Positions 41,535 through 49,786 of a stretch of 64,000 nt of DNA are shown here, piece after piece. Made by a program: the position numbers and the translations under genes. Origin of the DNA: Haliscomenobacter sp041740695 (lineage in GTDB: Bacteria; Bacteroidota; Bacteroidia; Chitinophagales; Saprospiraceae); NCBI RefSeq assembly GCF_041740695.1, contig NZ_JBGSLK010000003.1:1-64000 (forward strand), read 5' to 3'. Positions within the stretch are counted from its first letter, which is position 1. Each line of letters begins with the position of its first letter. The notes under the pieces are model-generated. The model was given only the letters and a program-made list of their open reading frames with translations. It was not told where the DNA came from and did no database searches.

Positions 41535-43169
41535 ATGTATCGATCGCTATTCCTTTTCGGCTTACTGCTGCTGGGCTTTTCAGCGCTGGCACAAACCAAC
41601 TTCTACATGCCGGTTCAAACCAAAATAGAACACGGCCAAATTGAAGGCAACTACGATATCCGCACGGGTATGCAATATTACCTAGGCATTCCTTTCGCCA
41701 AGCCACCCGTTGGCCAACTCCGTTGGAAAGCCCCACAACCGCTGGCACCCTGGACTGGAGTCAAAATGACCAAAAAGTTTGGTCCCCGCGCAGTACAAGG
41801 TTTTATCTTTGGCGACATGAAATTCCGCTCCGAAGGCCTGAGTGAAGATTGCCTTTATCTCAACGTCTGGAGCCCTGCCAAACGTACCGACAAAAACCTA
41901 CCCGTATTGGTTTATTTCTACGGTGGCGGTTTTGTGGCTGGCGATGGTTCTGAACCTCGTTACGACGGCGAAAGTATGGCCAAAAAAGGCATCGTGGTGG
42001 TTACCGTGAATTACCGATTGAACATCTTCGGCTTTTTTGCACACCCTGAGTTGAGTGCTGAAGCGCCCTACAAAGCTTCGGGCAATTATGGTCTGCTCGA
42101 CCAAAGTGCCGCCTTGAAGTGGGTGCAAAAAAACATTGCTGCGTTTGGTGGCGACCCCAAAAAGGTGACCATCGCCGGAGAATCGGCAGGTTCTATTTCC
42201 GTAAGTGCCCAAATGGCCTCTCCCCTATCCAAAGGGCTGATCGCAGGTGCCATTGGTGAAAGTGGCGCGGGGATCAACCCTACGCTTTTCCCAGTTCCTT
42301 TGGCTGAAGCTGAAAAAACCGGACTCGAATTTGCCAAAAATGCGGGCTATCCTACCCTGGCGGAATTGCGCAAACTGAGTACCCGCGAAATTTTTGAAAT
42401 CTACACCGAATCCAGACGATTTGGTTTCCCAACCGTGATCGACGGCTATTTTTACCCCAAAACTCTCCCGGAGATTTTTGCCGCCAAACAACAGGCCATG
42501 GTGCCATTGTTGCTAGGCTGGAACTCTGCCGAAATCCCCGGCATGGCCTTCATGCAAGGGCAACCATATACGGAAGAGGCTTATGTCAAAAAGGTTAAAG
42601 AGACTTACCCCAACGACCATGAGGAAGTACTGAAGTTGTATCCACATGGTTCGACCAAGGAGATCGAGCTCTCTGCAACTGCCTTGGCTGCCGACCGTTT
42701 CATTGCTTACAGCACCTGGAAATGGGGCGACTTACATGTGCAAAACAGCACTCAACCCGTATACCGCTATTTGTACAGCCGCATCCGGCCACCATTGGTG
42801 GATCAAAACCTGGTTTCTGGTTTGGCTGGAGGTACCATGCAGCGCGATCCCAATGCCCCCAAAGCACCAGAACCCGTTGGTGCTTCCCATGCCTGTGAAA
42901 TCGAATATTGCATGGGCAATCTGCATTTGGTCACGGATTATGCCTGGACGCCGGATGACTACAAAGTGTCGGAAACCATGCTCAACTACTTTGCCAATTT
43001 CATCATTTCTGGGAATCCCAATGGGGGGAGTTTGCCAAAATGGCCTACTGCGCAAAAAGGAGACAACGCTCCCGATGTAATGGTGATCGATGTGGAATCC
43101 AAAGCTGTGAAGGCGAAGGATGATGGGCGGTACCGCTTTTTGGATCGGGCTTATGGGAACAATAAGTAA
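41535..43169 (+). CDS. secreted type-B carboxylesterase
   Basis: A 544-residue alpha/beta hydrolase with signal peptide (about 1-19). It has EDCLYLNVWSP, an oxyanion FYGGGFVAGDG, the nucleophile elbow Gly-Glu-Ser217-Ala-Gly, a likely acidic residue Glu333 (WNSAEIPG) and catalytic His452 (GASHACEIEY). This is the carboxylesterase/cholinesterase-like family, with broad ester substrates. It is preceded by a family B derivative and followed by a family A repeat, so it is probably a single-gene transcript. Confidence 0.9.
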   Translation: MYRSLFLFGLLLLGFSALAQTNFYMPVQTKIEHGQIEGNYDIRTGMQYYLGIPFAKPPVGQLRWKAPQPLAPWTGVKMTKKFGPRAVQGFIFGDMKFRSEGLSEDCLYLNVWSPAKRTDKNLPVLVYFYGGGFVAGDGSEPRYDGESMAKKGIVVVTVNYRLNIFGFFAHPELSAEAPYKASGNYGLLDQSAALKWVQKNIAAFGGDPKKVTIAGESAGSISVSAQMASPLSKGLIAGAIGESGAGINPTLFPVPLAEAEKTGLEFAKNAGYPTLAELRKLSTREIFEIYTESRRFGFPTVIDGYFYPKTLPEIFAAKQQAMVPLLLGWNSAEIPGMAFMQGQPYTEEAYVKKVKETYPNDHEEVLKLYPHGSTKEIELSATALAADRFIAYSTWKWGDLHVQNSTQPVYRYLYSRIRPPLVDQNLVSGLAGGTMQRDPNAPKAPEPVGASHACEIEYCMGNLHLVTDYAWTPDDYKVSETMLNYFANFIISGNPNGGSLPKWPTAQKGDNAPDVMVIDVESKAVKAKDDGRYRFLDRAYGNNK

Positions 43170-43211
43170 TGAGTCACCATGTTGTTTAGGGTAAACTAAA
43201 GCAACATTTTT

Positions 43212-43310
43212 TTTCACAAAGAAAACACCAAGAAGCACAAAGGGCACAAAGTTAGACGTTGACAACGCTTCGCTTTGTGTCCTTTGTGTCCTCTTTTTTT
43301 TCCTTTGTGT
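43212..43310. repeat. family A imperfect palindrome, copy 3
   Basis: TTTCACAAAG-type words on the left and CTTTGTGTCC-type words on the right flank the core GTTAGACGTTGAC at 43251-43263, in the same orientation as 12619-12715. It follows the carboxylesterase stop by 43 bases. The rest of the 301-base spacer 43170-43470 shows nothing else that I can support. Confidence 0.75.
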
Positions 43311-43470
43311 TTAAAAAATGTCGCTCATGCTTTTATAAGGCGTCCACCAAATTGACACTTTCATATGTTGATTATTGTGTGCTTTTTCTTTCTGATCAAA
43401 TTTTATTTACTATTTTGAAGCTTCATTAGAGGGATAATCTGAAGCACCCTTACCTAAAATCACGTCTTGT

Positions 43471-44049
43471 ATGAAAAAAATGCTGATCTGGCTGCCAGCC
43501 TTAGCTCTGGCTTTTCTAACTTTCCAATGTGCGCAGGAAGCGCCAAAAACCAATGAAGCACCCGTTGCTGAATCCGAAGAAGATCTGGTCAAAAGAGGGG
43601 AATACCTCGTCACTACTGGTGGGTGTGAAGATTGCCATTCACCAAAAGTGATGACTGACAAAGGTCCAATTCCTGATCCTAAGTTGCGCATGTCCGGTCA
43701 CCCAGCTAGTGTAAAACTTGCGCCTATCTCTGACCCCAGCATCGTTGGGCCCTGGGTTTTGTTTCACCCGATGACCACGGCTTCAGTTGGCCCTTGGGGA
43801 ACCACTTACTCCGCCAACCTGACCCCGCATGAAACGGGGATCAAAGAATGGTCTTTTGAGCAGTTCAAAAAAGCCATCACCGAAGGTAAATCCAAAGGTT
43901 TGGATGGAGGTCGCCCCCTCTTGCCCCCAATGCCCTGGCAGAACTACGTCAACATGAAGGATGAAGATTTGACGGCGATTTTTGCGTTTTTGAAGTCACT
44001 GCCGCCGGTGGATAATTTGGTGCCTTCTCCGGTGCCGCCCGTACAATAG
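43471..44049 (+). CDS. c-type cytochrome lipoprotein
   Basis: A 192-residue protein with lipoprotein signal (LTFQC, Cys20) and one haem-attachment motif, Cys52-Glu-Asp-Cys55-His56, in a GEYLVTTGGCEDCHSP context. The pattern GxYLxxxxxCxxCH with later ANLTPHETGI and MPWQNYVNMKDEDLTAIFAFLKSLPPV matches the cytochrome subunits that accompany membrane alcohol/aldehyde dehydrogenases. Here no dehydrogenase is adjacent. It should carry electrons at the membrane surface. Confidence 0.85.
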   Translation: MKKMLIWLPALALAFLTFQCAQEAPKTNEAPVAESEEDLVKRGEYLVTTGGCEDCHSPKVMTDKGPIPDPKLRMSGHPASVKLAPISDPSIVGPWVLFHPMTTASVGPWGTTYSANLTPHETGIKEWSFEQFKKAITEGKSKGLDGGRPLLPPMPWQNYVNMKDEDLTAIFAFLKSLPPVDNLVPSPVPPVQ

Positions 44050-44167
44050 TTGAGGGAGGTTGAGAAAGTTGAGGGAGGTTTAGGCTACCGCGAGTGATTT
44101 TGACAAAGACCTTGTCCAAGCCGCTCGCGGTAGCCTAAACCTTCTCAACCTTCTCAACCTCCCTCAA
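44050..44167. repeat. family C palindrome, copy 2
   Basis: Begins at the base after the cytochrome stop. The inner stem GGTTTAGGCTACCGCGAG (about 44077-44094) is perfectly complementary to CTCGCGGTAGCCTAAACC (about 44124-44141). Outer arms are GGTTGAGAAAG words and their complement. It lies between two convergent genes and probably terminates both. Confidence 0.8.
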
Positions 44168-44174
44168 CCCCTTC

Positions 44175-46403
44175 CTACAGCCAATAATTCAACTTCACCA
44201 CCAGCGCCCGATTCCGATGCGCCCAACCCTGGGCAAAGTAGTTGTCGGTCAGCACCACAAACAGGTCACTCATGGGGCGGTAACGCCACTGAATCCGACT
44301 ATTGATGTTAAAATTATTGGCTTGGGTATTGTATTGCAAAAAGGTGGTCCAGTTCAAATTGCGGTTGAAAAAGAATTCGATGCGGGGAGTGATCGCCAAA
44401 ATTTCAGCATCCGCATAAGGTTTGGGAAAGTCCAGTTTGTTGTAACTGGCCGCCACCCGAAAATTCCCCCAAGGTTGCGCGCGCAACCCAACGCTGAGGT
44501 CTGTCGACCACTGTAGGCCATTGTAAAATTCTCCACCTGTAAACCCGGCACTCCAATTCAAGGCTTTGCGCACATCCGAAGTCCATTCCATCCGGGCATT
44601 GGAAAAAGTATACCGCGCTGAGGGCAGTGCTGGATATTCCTCAATCGGTTCATCGTCAAACTTGAAACTCACTGGTACATTGGCGTAGTTAAAGTTGGTG
44701 TACAGAGCGAACTGGCTGGTATTCCGAAAATTGAGTTCCAGGTTGATTCCACCATTGTATTCGTTGATGCTAAAGTTGGGATTAAGCACCATAAAACTAC
44801 TGGCCGAGATTTCAGTGCTGTTCAACTTGCTGGTCTCTTTTTTTGGCAAAATGCGCCAGGTCGCTTCTAGGTATTTGAAATTGTAGCCAATGCGCAGGGT
44901 CGTGTCCCGGGCTGCATCGTAGTTGGCGATGCGCAGTTCGTAGCCCATGTCCGCGTAATAATTGGGCCCCATGTGTAAAAAATCGGCTATGAATTCAAAG
45001 TTGCGGCCCGTGTATTCAAAGCCCGTTTGTCCCCACCAATCCTGCTGGTTGATCTCGGGTTTAAAGGATTTATGATAGCCCACCCAAGACTGCATGGAGC
45101 CTTTGGGCGAGATGTACAAAAATTCTCCTCCAGCGTTTCGGCTCCAATTCTGGGCGTTCAGTTCCTGGTTCCCGGTTTCCTGTCGGTTGAGGAAATAGCC
45201 GCGCAGCGTGGTTCGACCGAACAAACGCCGATCAAACACCAGCGCCGAAAAATTCTCAGGATTTTGGGCGTCATGTTTACGCGTCTGCATGTTGAGCACC
45301 CCAATTCGGGTATCAGGATTGATGTTACCCGTGAGGCGCAGTCCGGCCAAGATGGGAATTTGATTGCCATTGTCATCCAAACCAATGCGGCGGGAGAAAA
45401 AAGGTCGGATCAGGTCAAAACCAAAATTGCCAAAGAGGTCGGCATTCTCAAGGAAAAAAGTACGCTTTTCGGGCAATTGAATGTCAAAACGAGTCAGGTT
45501 GATGACCTGCTCATCAATTTCAATTTGGGAAAAATCGGGGTTGATGGTCAAGTCGAGATTGAGCGAAGAACCCAGGCCAATTTTGGCGTCCAGACCAATG
45601 TCGCCGTAGGTTCGCGTAGGTATACCATTTTCAGTATCCCGATCGGTTCCTCCGGTCACAAAGGGAATAATTGCATAATTCCGCGAAGCATTTTTGGGCC
45701 CTTCATCAAATTGGAGTGCCCCAGTCCAGCCCAGGTCGGTGCCATTGAATTGTAGCGGGATTTGTACCCAGGCGCTGAAATGCCCGCGATTGGCGTCGTT
45801 GCGAATGAAGTTGATGCCCCATTCTTTTTGGCCGTCTTTAAAGCGTAGGATCCGCAAGGGAATGGCAAACTCGGCGGTCCAGTGGTCGGGGTAATTTTGT
45901 ACTTCACCCCACCATACATTGTCCCAACTTTCATCAGTTTGACTGCCACTACTGGCGGCAATCAGCCCTTCAGTTTGAACGCCAGCGGGGGTAAGGGCAA
46001 AAAAGTAACCGTTGTTGGACAAATTGACGGGGTCGAGTACCACAGCGATACCATCTGATTCCCAATATCCTACGTCGCGTTTGAGGCTCTGGAGGATGTA
46101 TTTTCCCGAGTCTTGGTAACAAGTGGCGGCAATGTACAGGAACTGCTCATTGTAGGCGCATTGTACTTTCGTTTGAGCGTTGGCTGGACGGCCATCCATG
46201 GGCCATTTTAGCCAAAAATGGCTCGTCGTGTCGGCATTCTGCCAGGCGGGATCGTCGAGTTTGCCGTCAATTTTAATGGGTTGGCTGGTCTTTTTACCTT
46301 GCAGCCGAAAACGGGCTTGCATGTCGTTGCGCGCTTCTTGCGCGTGGAATGTAGTGGAGAGCAGGGTAAGGATGAGGCTGCTCCAGAGCAGTTTCGGGTA
46401 CAT
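44175..46403 (-). CDS. DUF5916 protein with N-terminal CBM9-like domain
   Basis: A 742-residue secreted protein with signal peptide (about 1-21). A carbohydrate-binding CBM9-like domain follows (about 35-215, IKIDGKLDDPAWQNAD, FLYIAATCYQDS). The DUF5916 region from about 220 to the end is rich in beta-strands and ends in WLKLNYWL-type alternation, as in an outer-membrane beta-barrel. The family is common in Bacteroidota and its function is unknown. Its promoter is one of the best in the window (46424-46455). Confidence 0.88.
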   Translation of the reverse strand: MYPKLLWSSLILTLLSTTFHAQEARNDMQARFRLQGKKTSQPIKIDGKLDDPAWQNADTTSHFWLKWPMDGRPANAQTKVQCAYNEQFLYIAATCYQDSGKYILQSLKRDVGYWESDGIAVVLDPVNLSNNGYFFALTPAGVQTEGLIAASSGSQTDESWDNVWWGEVQNYPDHWTAEFAIPLRILRFKDGQKEWGINFIRNDANRGHFSAWVQIPLQFNGTDLGWTGALQFDEGPKNASRNYAIIPFVTGGTDRDTENGIPTRTYGDIGLDAKIGLGSSLNLDLTINPDFSQIEIDEQVINLTRFDIQLPEKRTFFLENADLFGNFGFDLIRPFFSRRIGLDDNGNQIPILAGLRLTGNINPDTRIGVLNMQTRKHDAQNPENFSALVFDRRLFGRTTLRGYFLNRQETGNQELNAQNWSRNAGGEFLYISPKGSMQSWVGYHKSFKPEINQQDWWGQTGFEYTGRNFEFIADFLHMGPNYYADMGYELRIANYDAARDTTLRIGYNFKYLEATWRILPKKETSKLNSTEISASSFMVLNPNFSINEYNGGINLELNFRNTSQFALYTNFNYANVPVSFKFDDEPIEEYPALPSARYTFSNARMEWTSDVRKALNWSAGFTGGEFYNGLQWSTDLSVGLRAQPWGNFRVAASYNKLDFPKPYADAEILAITPRIEFFFNRNLNWTTFLQYNTQANNFNINSRIQWRYRPMSDLFVVLTDNYFAQGWAHRNRALVVKLNYWL

Positions 46404-46423
46404 TTCAGTCGGACTTTAGGCTG

Positions 46424-46455
46424 CAAATGTAGCGATAAAGGTGAAAGGGCTACAA
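46424..46455 (-). promoter_or_regulatory. Bacteroidota promoter of the DUF5916 gene
   Basis: On the minus strand TTG (46455-46453, within CTTTTTG), 21 bases, then TACATTTG (46431-46424), an exact TAnnTTTG match, 20 bases before the start codon at 46403. Spacing and both boxes fit the primary sigma factor consensus of this phylum. Confidence 0.6.
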
Positions 46456-46520
46456 AAAGTTCCCCAAAGCAGCGAATATGTTGGTGAAAAGGTAAAAAAT
46501 GAAATGGAGCCATAAAAAAG

Positions 46521-46543
46521 AGGGCCACCTCCTTGGTGGCCCT
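46521..46543 (-). terminator. intrinsic terminator for the minus-strand operon
   Basis: AGGGCCACC / GGTGGCCCT (9 bp, 5-base loop) followed on the minus strand by CTTTTTTAT. It ends transcription coming from the ATP-grasp side and lies upstream of the DUF5916 promoter. The 343-base spacer 46404-46746 holds this, that promoter and the short frame below. Confidence 0.75.
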
Positions 46544-46559
46544 CCAATCGTCTCTTAAA

Positions 46560-46703
46560 CTAACCGATTAATATTTTCTTCGCTTCAGGAAGCGATAAAA
46601 TAGTATTGGTGAATTGACTCCATCTACATAATCCAGAAGGAATATTGTTCTTTACAAACCCTAAGATGCAGTAGAAACCCAACGAAATCAGTGAATAAAA
46701 TCA
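46560..46703 (-). other. short open frame between ATP-grasp gene and terminator
   Basis: Forty-six sense codons, bounded by TGA (46703-46701) and TAG (46562-46560), give protein-like sequence (LGFYCILGFVKNN, CRWSQFTNTILSLPEAKK). There is no ATG; a TTG at 46682 would give about 40 residues. It ends 17 bases before a good terminator, where the last gene of the operon would be expected. It is either a TTG-started peptide or the tail of a lost gene. Confidence 0.3.
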
Positions 46704-46746
46704 ATCAGAAAGGTGATTGTCGACAATACATCGCATTCTGCCACAA

Positions 46747-47847
46747 TTACTCTACTTTTAGTGCAGCTTTGATTTTCTGGTGATAATCTCGCAACCCTGT
46801 CAACATTTTAATCATCTGCGGTTCAGGCACATATGCGACACCTCTGCGATGATTGGCCGCAGCTACTTTTCTTACAATTGTCCAGTGTTTCATGATCGTT
46901 CCTACCGCTCGGAAATAGCTGCCCAAGGTTTGATCATAAATATGGGTGGGTTCCGAACAAACGCCATTCAACTCAATGATTTTGAAATTTTTGCCCTGCT
47001 TCAAATCTTCTAAACTATTGCATTTGATGTCGAAACGGCCATAGCTAAAGCCTGGAATTTGTATGGATATAGCATCAAAAGTATGATGTAAGGCAGCATC
47101 AATGTGCTGATTGCCATTGATGAACTGGGTACCTTTAGAGTGATTTCCAATTACCCCCAAGCTGATGCGCTCACCTGCGGCAGGCACGTTTTTGAACAAT
47201 TGCCAATGGGTCTCTTGTAGCCGATCCAGTTGCAGCAAAGCCCGCGGCGTGTTTTCGATCAATTGCAGGACAGTCGATTTGCCATCGCCCGTCACATGCA
47301 GAAAGTCTTTTAAAGTCAGGGAAGTAATTTTACCTTTTTCCACATTGGGCAAGCGGTAATACAAAACGCCCAATTCTACTGGATAATTGAGGTATTCCTG
47401 GATGATGAAGTCGATCGGGTATTGGCTCAGGTAGGCCCGCAGTTGGTCCGGCGTATCCAGTTTTTTGACCAAAAAACCGCGATAGCCAACGTCAGGTTTG
47501 GCAATGAGGGGAAATTCGATTTTGGCCTGGCGAATTTCTTCCAGAATCAGGGCCAAATCCTGTCCGCGAGGAGCTAAAATTGATTTGGGGCAAAATGCTG
47601 CCGGCAAATTTTGAATGGTTGCATATTTGGATTCCAAGCCTAAGCCACCCGCCAAAATTCCCGGATTGGCCGCCGTAAAAAAACAGGCATGGCGGGAACG
47701 CAAGGCCAAAAGCGGGCCGTATACAAACATGGGCCAATAAAAAGCCAAGGTAGGCCAGTATTCCCAGTTCCACAGTTTGATCCAAGCCGGATTATTGATT
47801 AGACTCCACCTCTTCACGCGATAACTCCATTTGTGCCTTTTGTTCAT
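46747..47847 (-). CDS. ATP-grasp domain protein (carboxylate-amine ligase-like)
   Basis: A 366-residue cytoplasmic protein. The ATP-grasp core lies at about 90-310, with FPLIAKPDVGYRGFLV (ATP-binding lysine strand), FIIQEYLNYPVELGVLYY and the metal/ATP end FDIKCNSLEDL...KIIELNGVCSEPTHIYD. The first 60 residues are aromatic-rich (WNWEYWPTLAFYWPMF), as in a D-alanine-D-alanine-ligase-like group encoded beside NRDE proteins. The reaction is unknown, presumably acyl-phosphate-mediated amide or ester formation. The start overlaps the upstream NRDE gene by 56 bases, which is long; no better start is seen. Confidence 0.8.
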   Translation of the reverse strand: MNKRHKWSYRVKRWSLINNPAWIKLWNWEYWPTLAFYWPMFVYGPLLALRSRHACFFTAANPGILAGGLGLESKYATIQNLPAAFCPKSILAPRGQDLALILEEIRQAKIEFPLIAKPDVGYRGFLVKKLDTPDQLRAYLSQYPIDFIIQEYLNYPVELGVLYYRLPNVEKGKITSLTLKDFLHVTGDGKSTVLQLIENTPRALLQLDRLQETHWQLFKNVPAAGERISLGVIGNHSKGTQFINGNQHIDAALHHTFDAISIQIPGFSYGRFDIKCNSLEDLKQGKNFKIIELNGVCSEPTHIYDQTLGSYFRAVGTIMKHWTIVRKVAAANHRRGVAYVPEPQMIKMLTGLRDYHQKIKAALKVE

Positions 47848-48526
47848 TGGCGGTGAGCAAATCCAGGTACCTAAATTTAAGATTGGATTCGGTTTTTTCG
47901 ATGGAAGTAATACTCACCGTGCTTACCACGTCACCACGGTTCATTACAACATCATTCCAGGTATCGCCATCTCCGGCATGTTGGTGAAAATCCAGCATGG
48001 CATTGACTGAAAACATCGCTCGATTTTCCAGCCAACGGGCAAACCACTGCTCCCTACGGAACCGCACATCAGCCGGATATAAAGTAGCTGATGACCAGAT
48101 ATGGGTTCCCTGTGGATCGAGTGCTTTGACATACTGTTCTTGTCCATCCCAGCGCAATTCCCACAAGGTGCCCCGGTCATACACGATGAAAGTAAAAGGT
48201 TCGATTCCTTCAAAGTTGTAGTGTTTGAAAAAGGCAGTGGCACTGGGAAAGGTAAAACTTTCCAAGACCATGATGCCCCGGCTCAAGCGGTAGGGAGTTT
48301 GGCGATTGTGGGCTTCAAAAGCTCCATTGAGCAAACAAACCACACGCTGGCTGTTGGCCGCCGCGATCCAAGTGCCTCCCGCAGCAGGGTCTTGGGGGAA
48401 GATGATTTTTTTACCATTTCTTTCCTCTGCTGCCAAACGGGTGGCCCCCCGCGAAGGGGCTTCATCGCGATTAGAGGTAAGAATGAACTGCCCGGGAGCG
48501 GGCGAAATATAAGTCACCGTGCACAT
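47792..48526 (-). CDS. NRDE family protein (TANGO2-like)
   Basis: A 244-residue protein beginning MCTVTYI and carrying the eponymous Asn-Arg-Asp-Glu at about 19-22 (LTSNRDEAPSRGA). Family members resemble N-terminal nucleophile hydrolases with Cys2 as the likely nucleophile; TANGO2 has been linked to haem and acyl-CoA handling in eukaryotes. PAAGGTWIAA near 46 is the other strongly conserved block. It overlaps the ATP-grasp gene, so the two probably form one translational unit and may act on the same metabolite. Confidence 0.85.
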   Translation of the reverse strand: MCTVTYISPAPGQFILTSNRDEAPSRGATRLAAEERNGKKIIFPQDPAAGGTWIAAANSQRVVCLLNGAFEAHNRQTPYRLSRGIMVLESFTFPSATAFFKHYNFEGIEPFTFIVYDRGTLWELRWDGQEQYVKALDPQGTHIWSSATLYPADVRFRREQWFARWLENRAMFSVNAMLDFHQHAGDGDTWNDVVMNRGDVVSTVSITSIEKTESNLKFRYLDLLTANEQKAQMELSREEVESNQ

Positions 48527-48545
48527 ATATAAGTTTGGCCCGTTG

Positions 48546-48595
48546 GGGCGGCCCTGCGTGGCCGCCCTTCATTGGGCGACCACGTAGGGTCGCCC
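48546..48595. repeat. twin GC-rich hairpins (family G)
   Basis: Two adjacent stem-loops: GGGCGGCC/GGCCGCCC (48546-48567) and GGGCGACC/GGTCGCCC (48574-48595). They share the form of the hairpin at 28313-28335. They fill the 75-base gap between the deiodinase and NRDE genes on the minus strand. Confidence 0.65.
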
Positions 48596-48601
48596 GTACG
48601 A

Positions 48602-49273
48602 TTAATAAATGGTCATTATATCCGCCTTTTCCTTGCGCTGCAAGTTTGGCACCTGAGCATCATCGGCGGGATAACCCACCGGGATGAGCAGGAAAGGTCT
48701 TTCGTTTTCGGGACGTTGCAAAATATTTTGCAAAAAATTCATCGGACTGGGGGTATGGGTAAGTGCCACCAAGCCAGCATGATGGATTGCAGCCAACAAT
48801 ATTCCACAAGCTATACCTACGGATTCCTGCACGTAATAGTTTTTGCGCTGAGTGCCATCCGGCAATAAGTCGTAAGCCTTGCGGAAAACTACGATCAAGT
48901 ACGGAGCAAGTTCCAGGAATGGTTTATGCCAATCCGTAGCAAAGGGCTGTAAATCTTCGAGCCATTCGTCCGACATCCGGCCATGGTAGTTTTCATGTTC
49001 TTCTTGCTCGGCAGCTTGGCGGACTTGGGCCTTGATTGCGGGATCAACTACGACGGCAAAAGTCCAGGGTTGTTTGTGTGCACCGGAGGGAGCGGTCGAA
49101 GCAGTCATGATGATATTTTCGATCACTGCTAAGGGCACTGGTCGATCAGAGAATTCGCGAAGGGTGCGCCGCTGGTTCATCCATTGGTAATATGCCTCGC
49201 TGCGTTTGAGCATCTCTGCTGGCTCAAACTGCTCACCCTGATATGGAACAAAAGAGAAGGGCGTCTCTTCCAT
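48602..49273 (-). CDS. iyd: iodotyrosine deiodinase-type flavoprotein (nitroreductase fold)
   Basis: A 223-residue FMN enzyme. RRTLREFSDRPVP and TAPSGAHKQPW are the FMN-binding blocks. The substrate-zwitterion residues of mammalian IYD (Glu157, Tyr161, Lys182) have exact counterparts at Glu92, Tyr96 and Lys117 with unchanged spacing (4 and 21). GIACGILLAAIHHAGL and PVGYP also follow the human protein. It should reductively remove halide from halotyrosines. A bacterial IYD of this kind from Haliscomenobacter hydrossis has been characterised. No transmembrane anchor is present. In-frame ATGs at 49288 and 49324 are alternatives. It is divergent from thioredoxin across a CRP-like palindrome. Confidence 0.88.
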   Translation of the reverse strand: MEETPFSFVPYQGEQFEPAEMLKRSEAYYQWMNQRRTLREFSDRPVPLAVIENIIMTASTAPSGAHKQPWTFAVVVDPAIKAQVRQAAEQEEHENYHGRMSDEWLEDLQPFATDWHKPFLELAPYLIVVFRKAYDLLPDGTQRKNYYVQESVGIACGILLAAIHHAGLVALTHTPSPMNFLQNILQRPENERPFLLIPVGYPADDAQVPNLQRKEKADIMTIY

Positions 49274-49338
49274 TAAATTGCCTTTCATACCATGAATCAA
49301 ATAAGAGAAACTCAAAGAAAACATTATTTTTGGTAAAT

Positions 49339-49354
49339 GTGATCTGGATCACGT
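49339..49354. promoter_or_regulatory. CRP/FNR-family operator candidate
   Basis: TGTGATCTGGATCACG fits TGTGA-N6-TCACA at nine of ten defined positions and contains the perfect GTGATC-TG-GATCAC palindrome. It lies in the divergent spacer, 66 bases from the deiodinase start at 49273 and 57 from the thioredoxin start, so it could serve both. Confidence 0.5.
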
Positions 49355-49410
49355 CATCTACCCTGTTTTAGGCGGTACTTTTGTCCGGTGAAGAACAAAA
49401 AAGAAATACC

Positions 49411-49716
49411 ATGGAAAAGAAAGTCTCTTTCAATGAACTGATCCAGGGGGACAAACCCGTTCTGGTCGATTTTTTTGCTGAATGGTGCGGCCCATGTAAA
49501 GCGATGGCACCCATCTTGCAAGATTTAGCTGGAAAAATTGGAGATAAAGCCTCCATCATCAAAATAGACGTTGACCGCAATCCAGCGCTGGCCAAAAAAA
49601 TGGGCATTCAGGGTGTACCTACTTTTATGCTGTTTAAAAATGGCGACATCAAGTGGCAACGTTCGGGTATGCAGTCGGCTCATCAGTTGGCGGCAGTGAT
49701 TGACCAAAACGTATAA
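49411..49716 (+). CDS. trxA: thioredoxin
   Basis: A 101-residue cytoplasmic thioredoxin with active site WCGPCK (about 24-29), the central DVDRNPALAKKMGIQGVPTFMLFKNG block with the cis-proline Val-Pro-Thr, and normal family length. It reduces protein disulphides. The ATG at 49411 is used; an in-frame TTG at 49381 adds ten residues without homology. A strong terminator follows, so it is transcribed separately from the porins. Confidence 0.92.
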   Translation: MEKKVSFNELIQGDKPVLVDFFAEWCGPCKAMAPILQDLAGKIGDKASIIKIDVDRNPALAKKMGIQGVPTFMLFKNGDIKWQRSGMQSAHQLAAVIDQNV

Positions 49717-49732
49717 ATAAACATGGATTAAT

Positions 49733-49771
49733 GGTTGGTGCTCGTCCCTTTAAGCACCAACCCGATTTTTT
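49733..49771 (+). terminator. intrinsic terminator after trxA
   Basis: GGTTGGTGCT (49733-49742) pairs with AGCACCAACC (49753-49762), with a 10-base loop, then CGATTTTTTT. Sixteen bases after the trxA stop. Confidence 0.8.
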
Positions 49772-49786
49772 TACAACCCAATCGGA

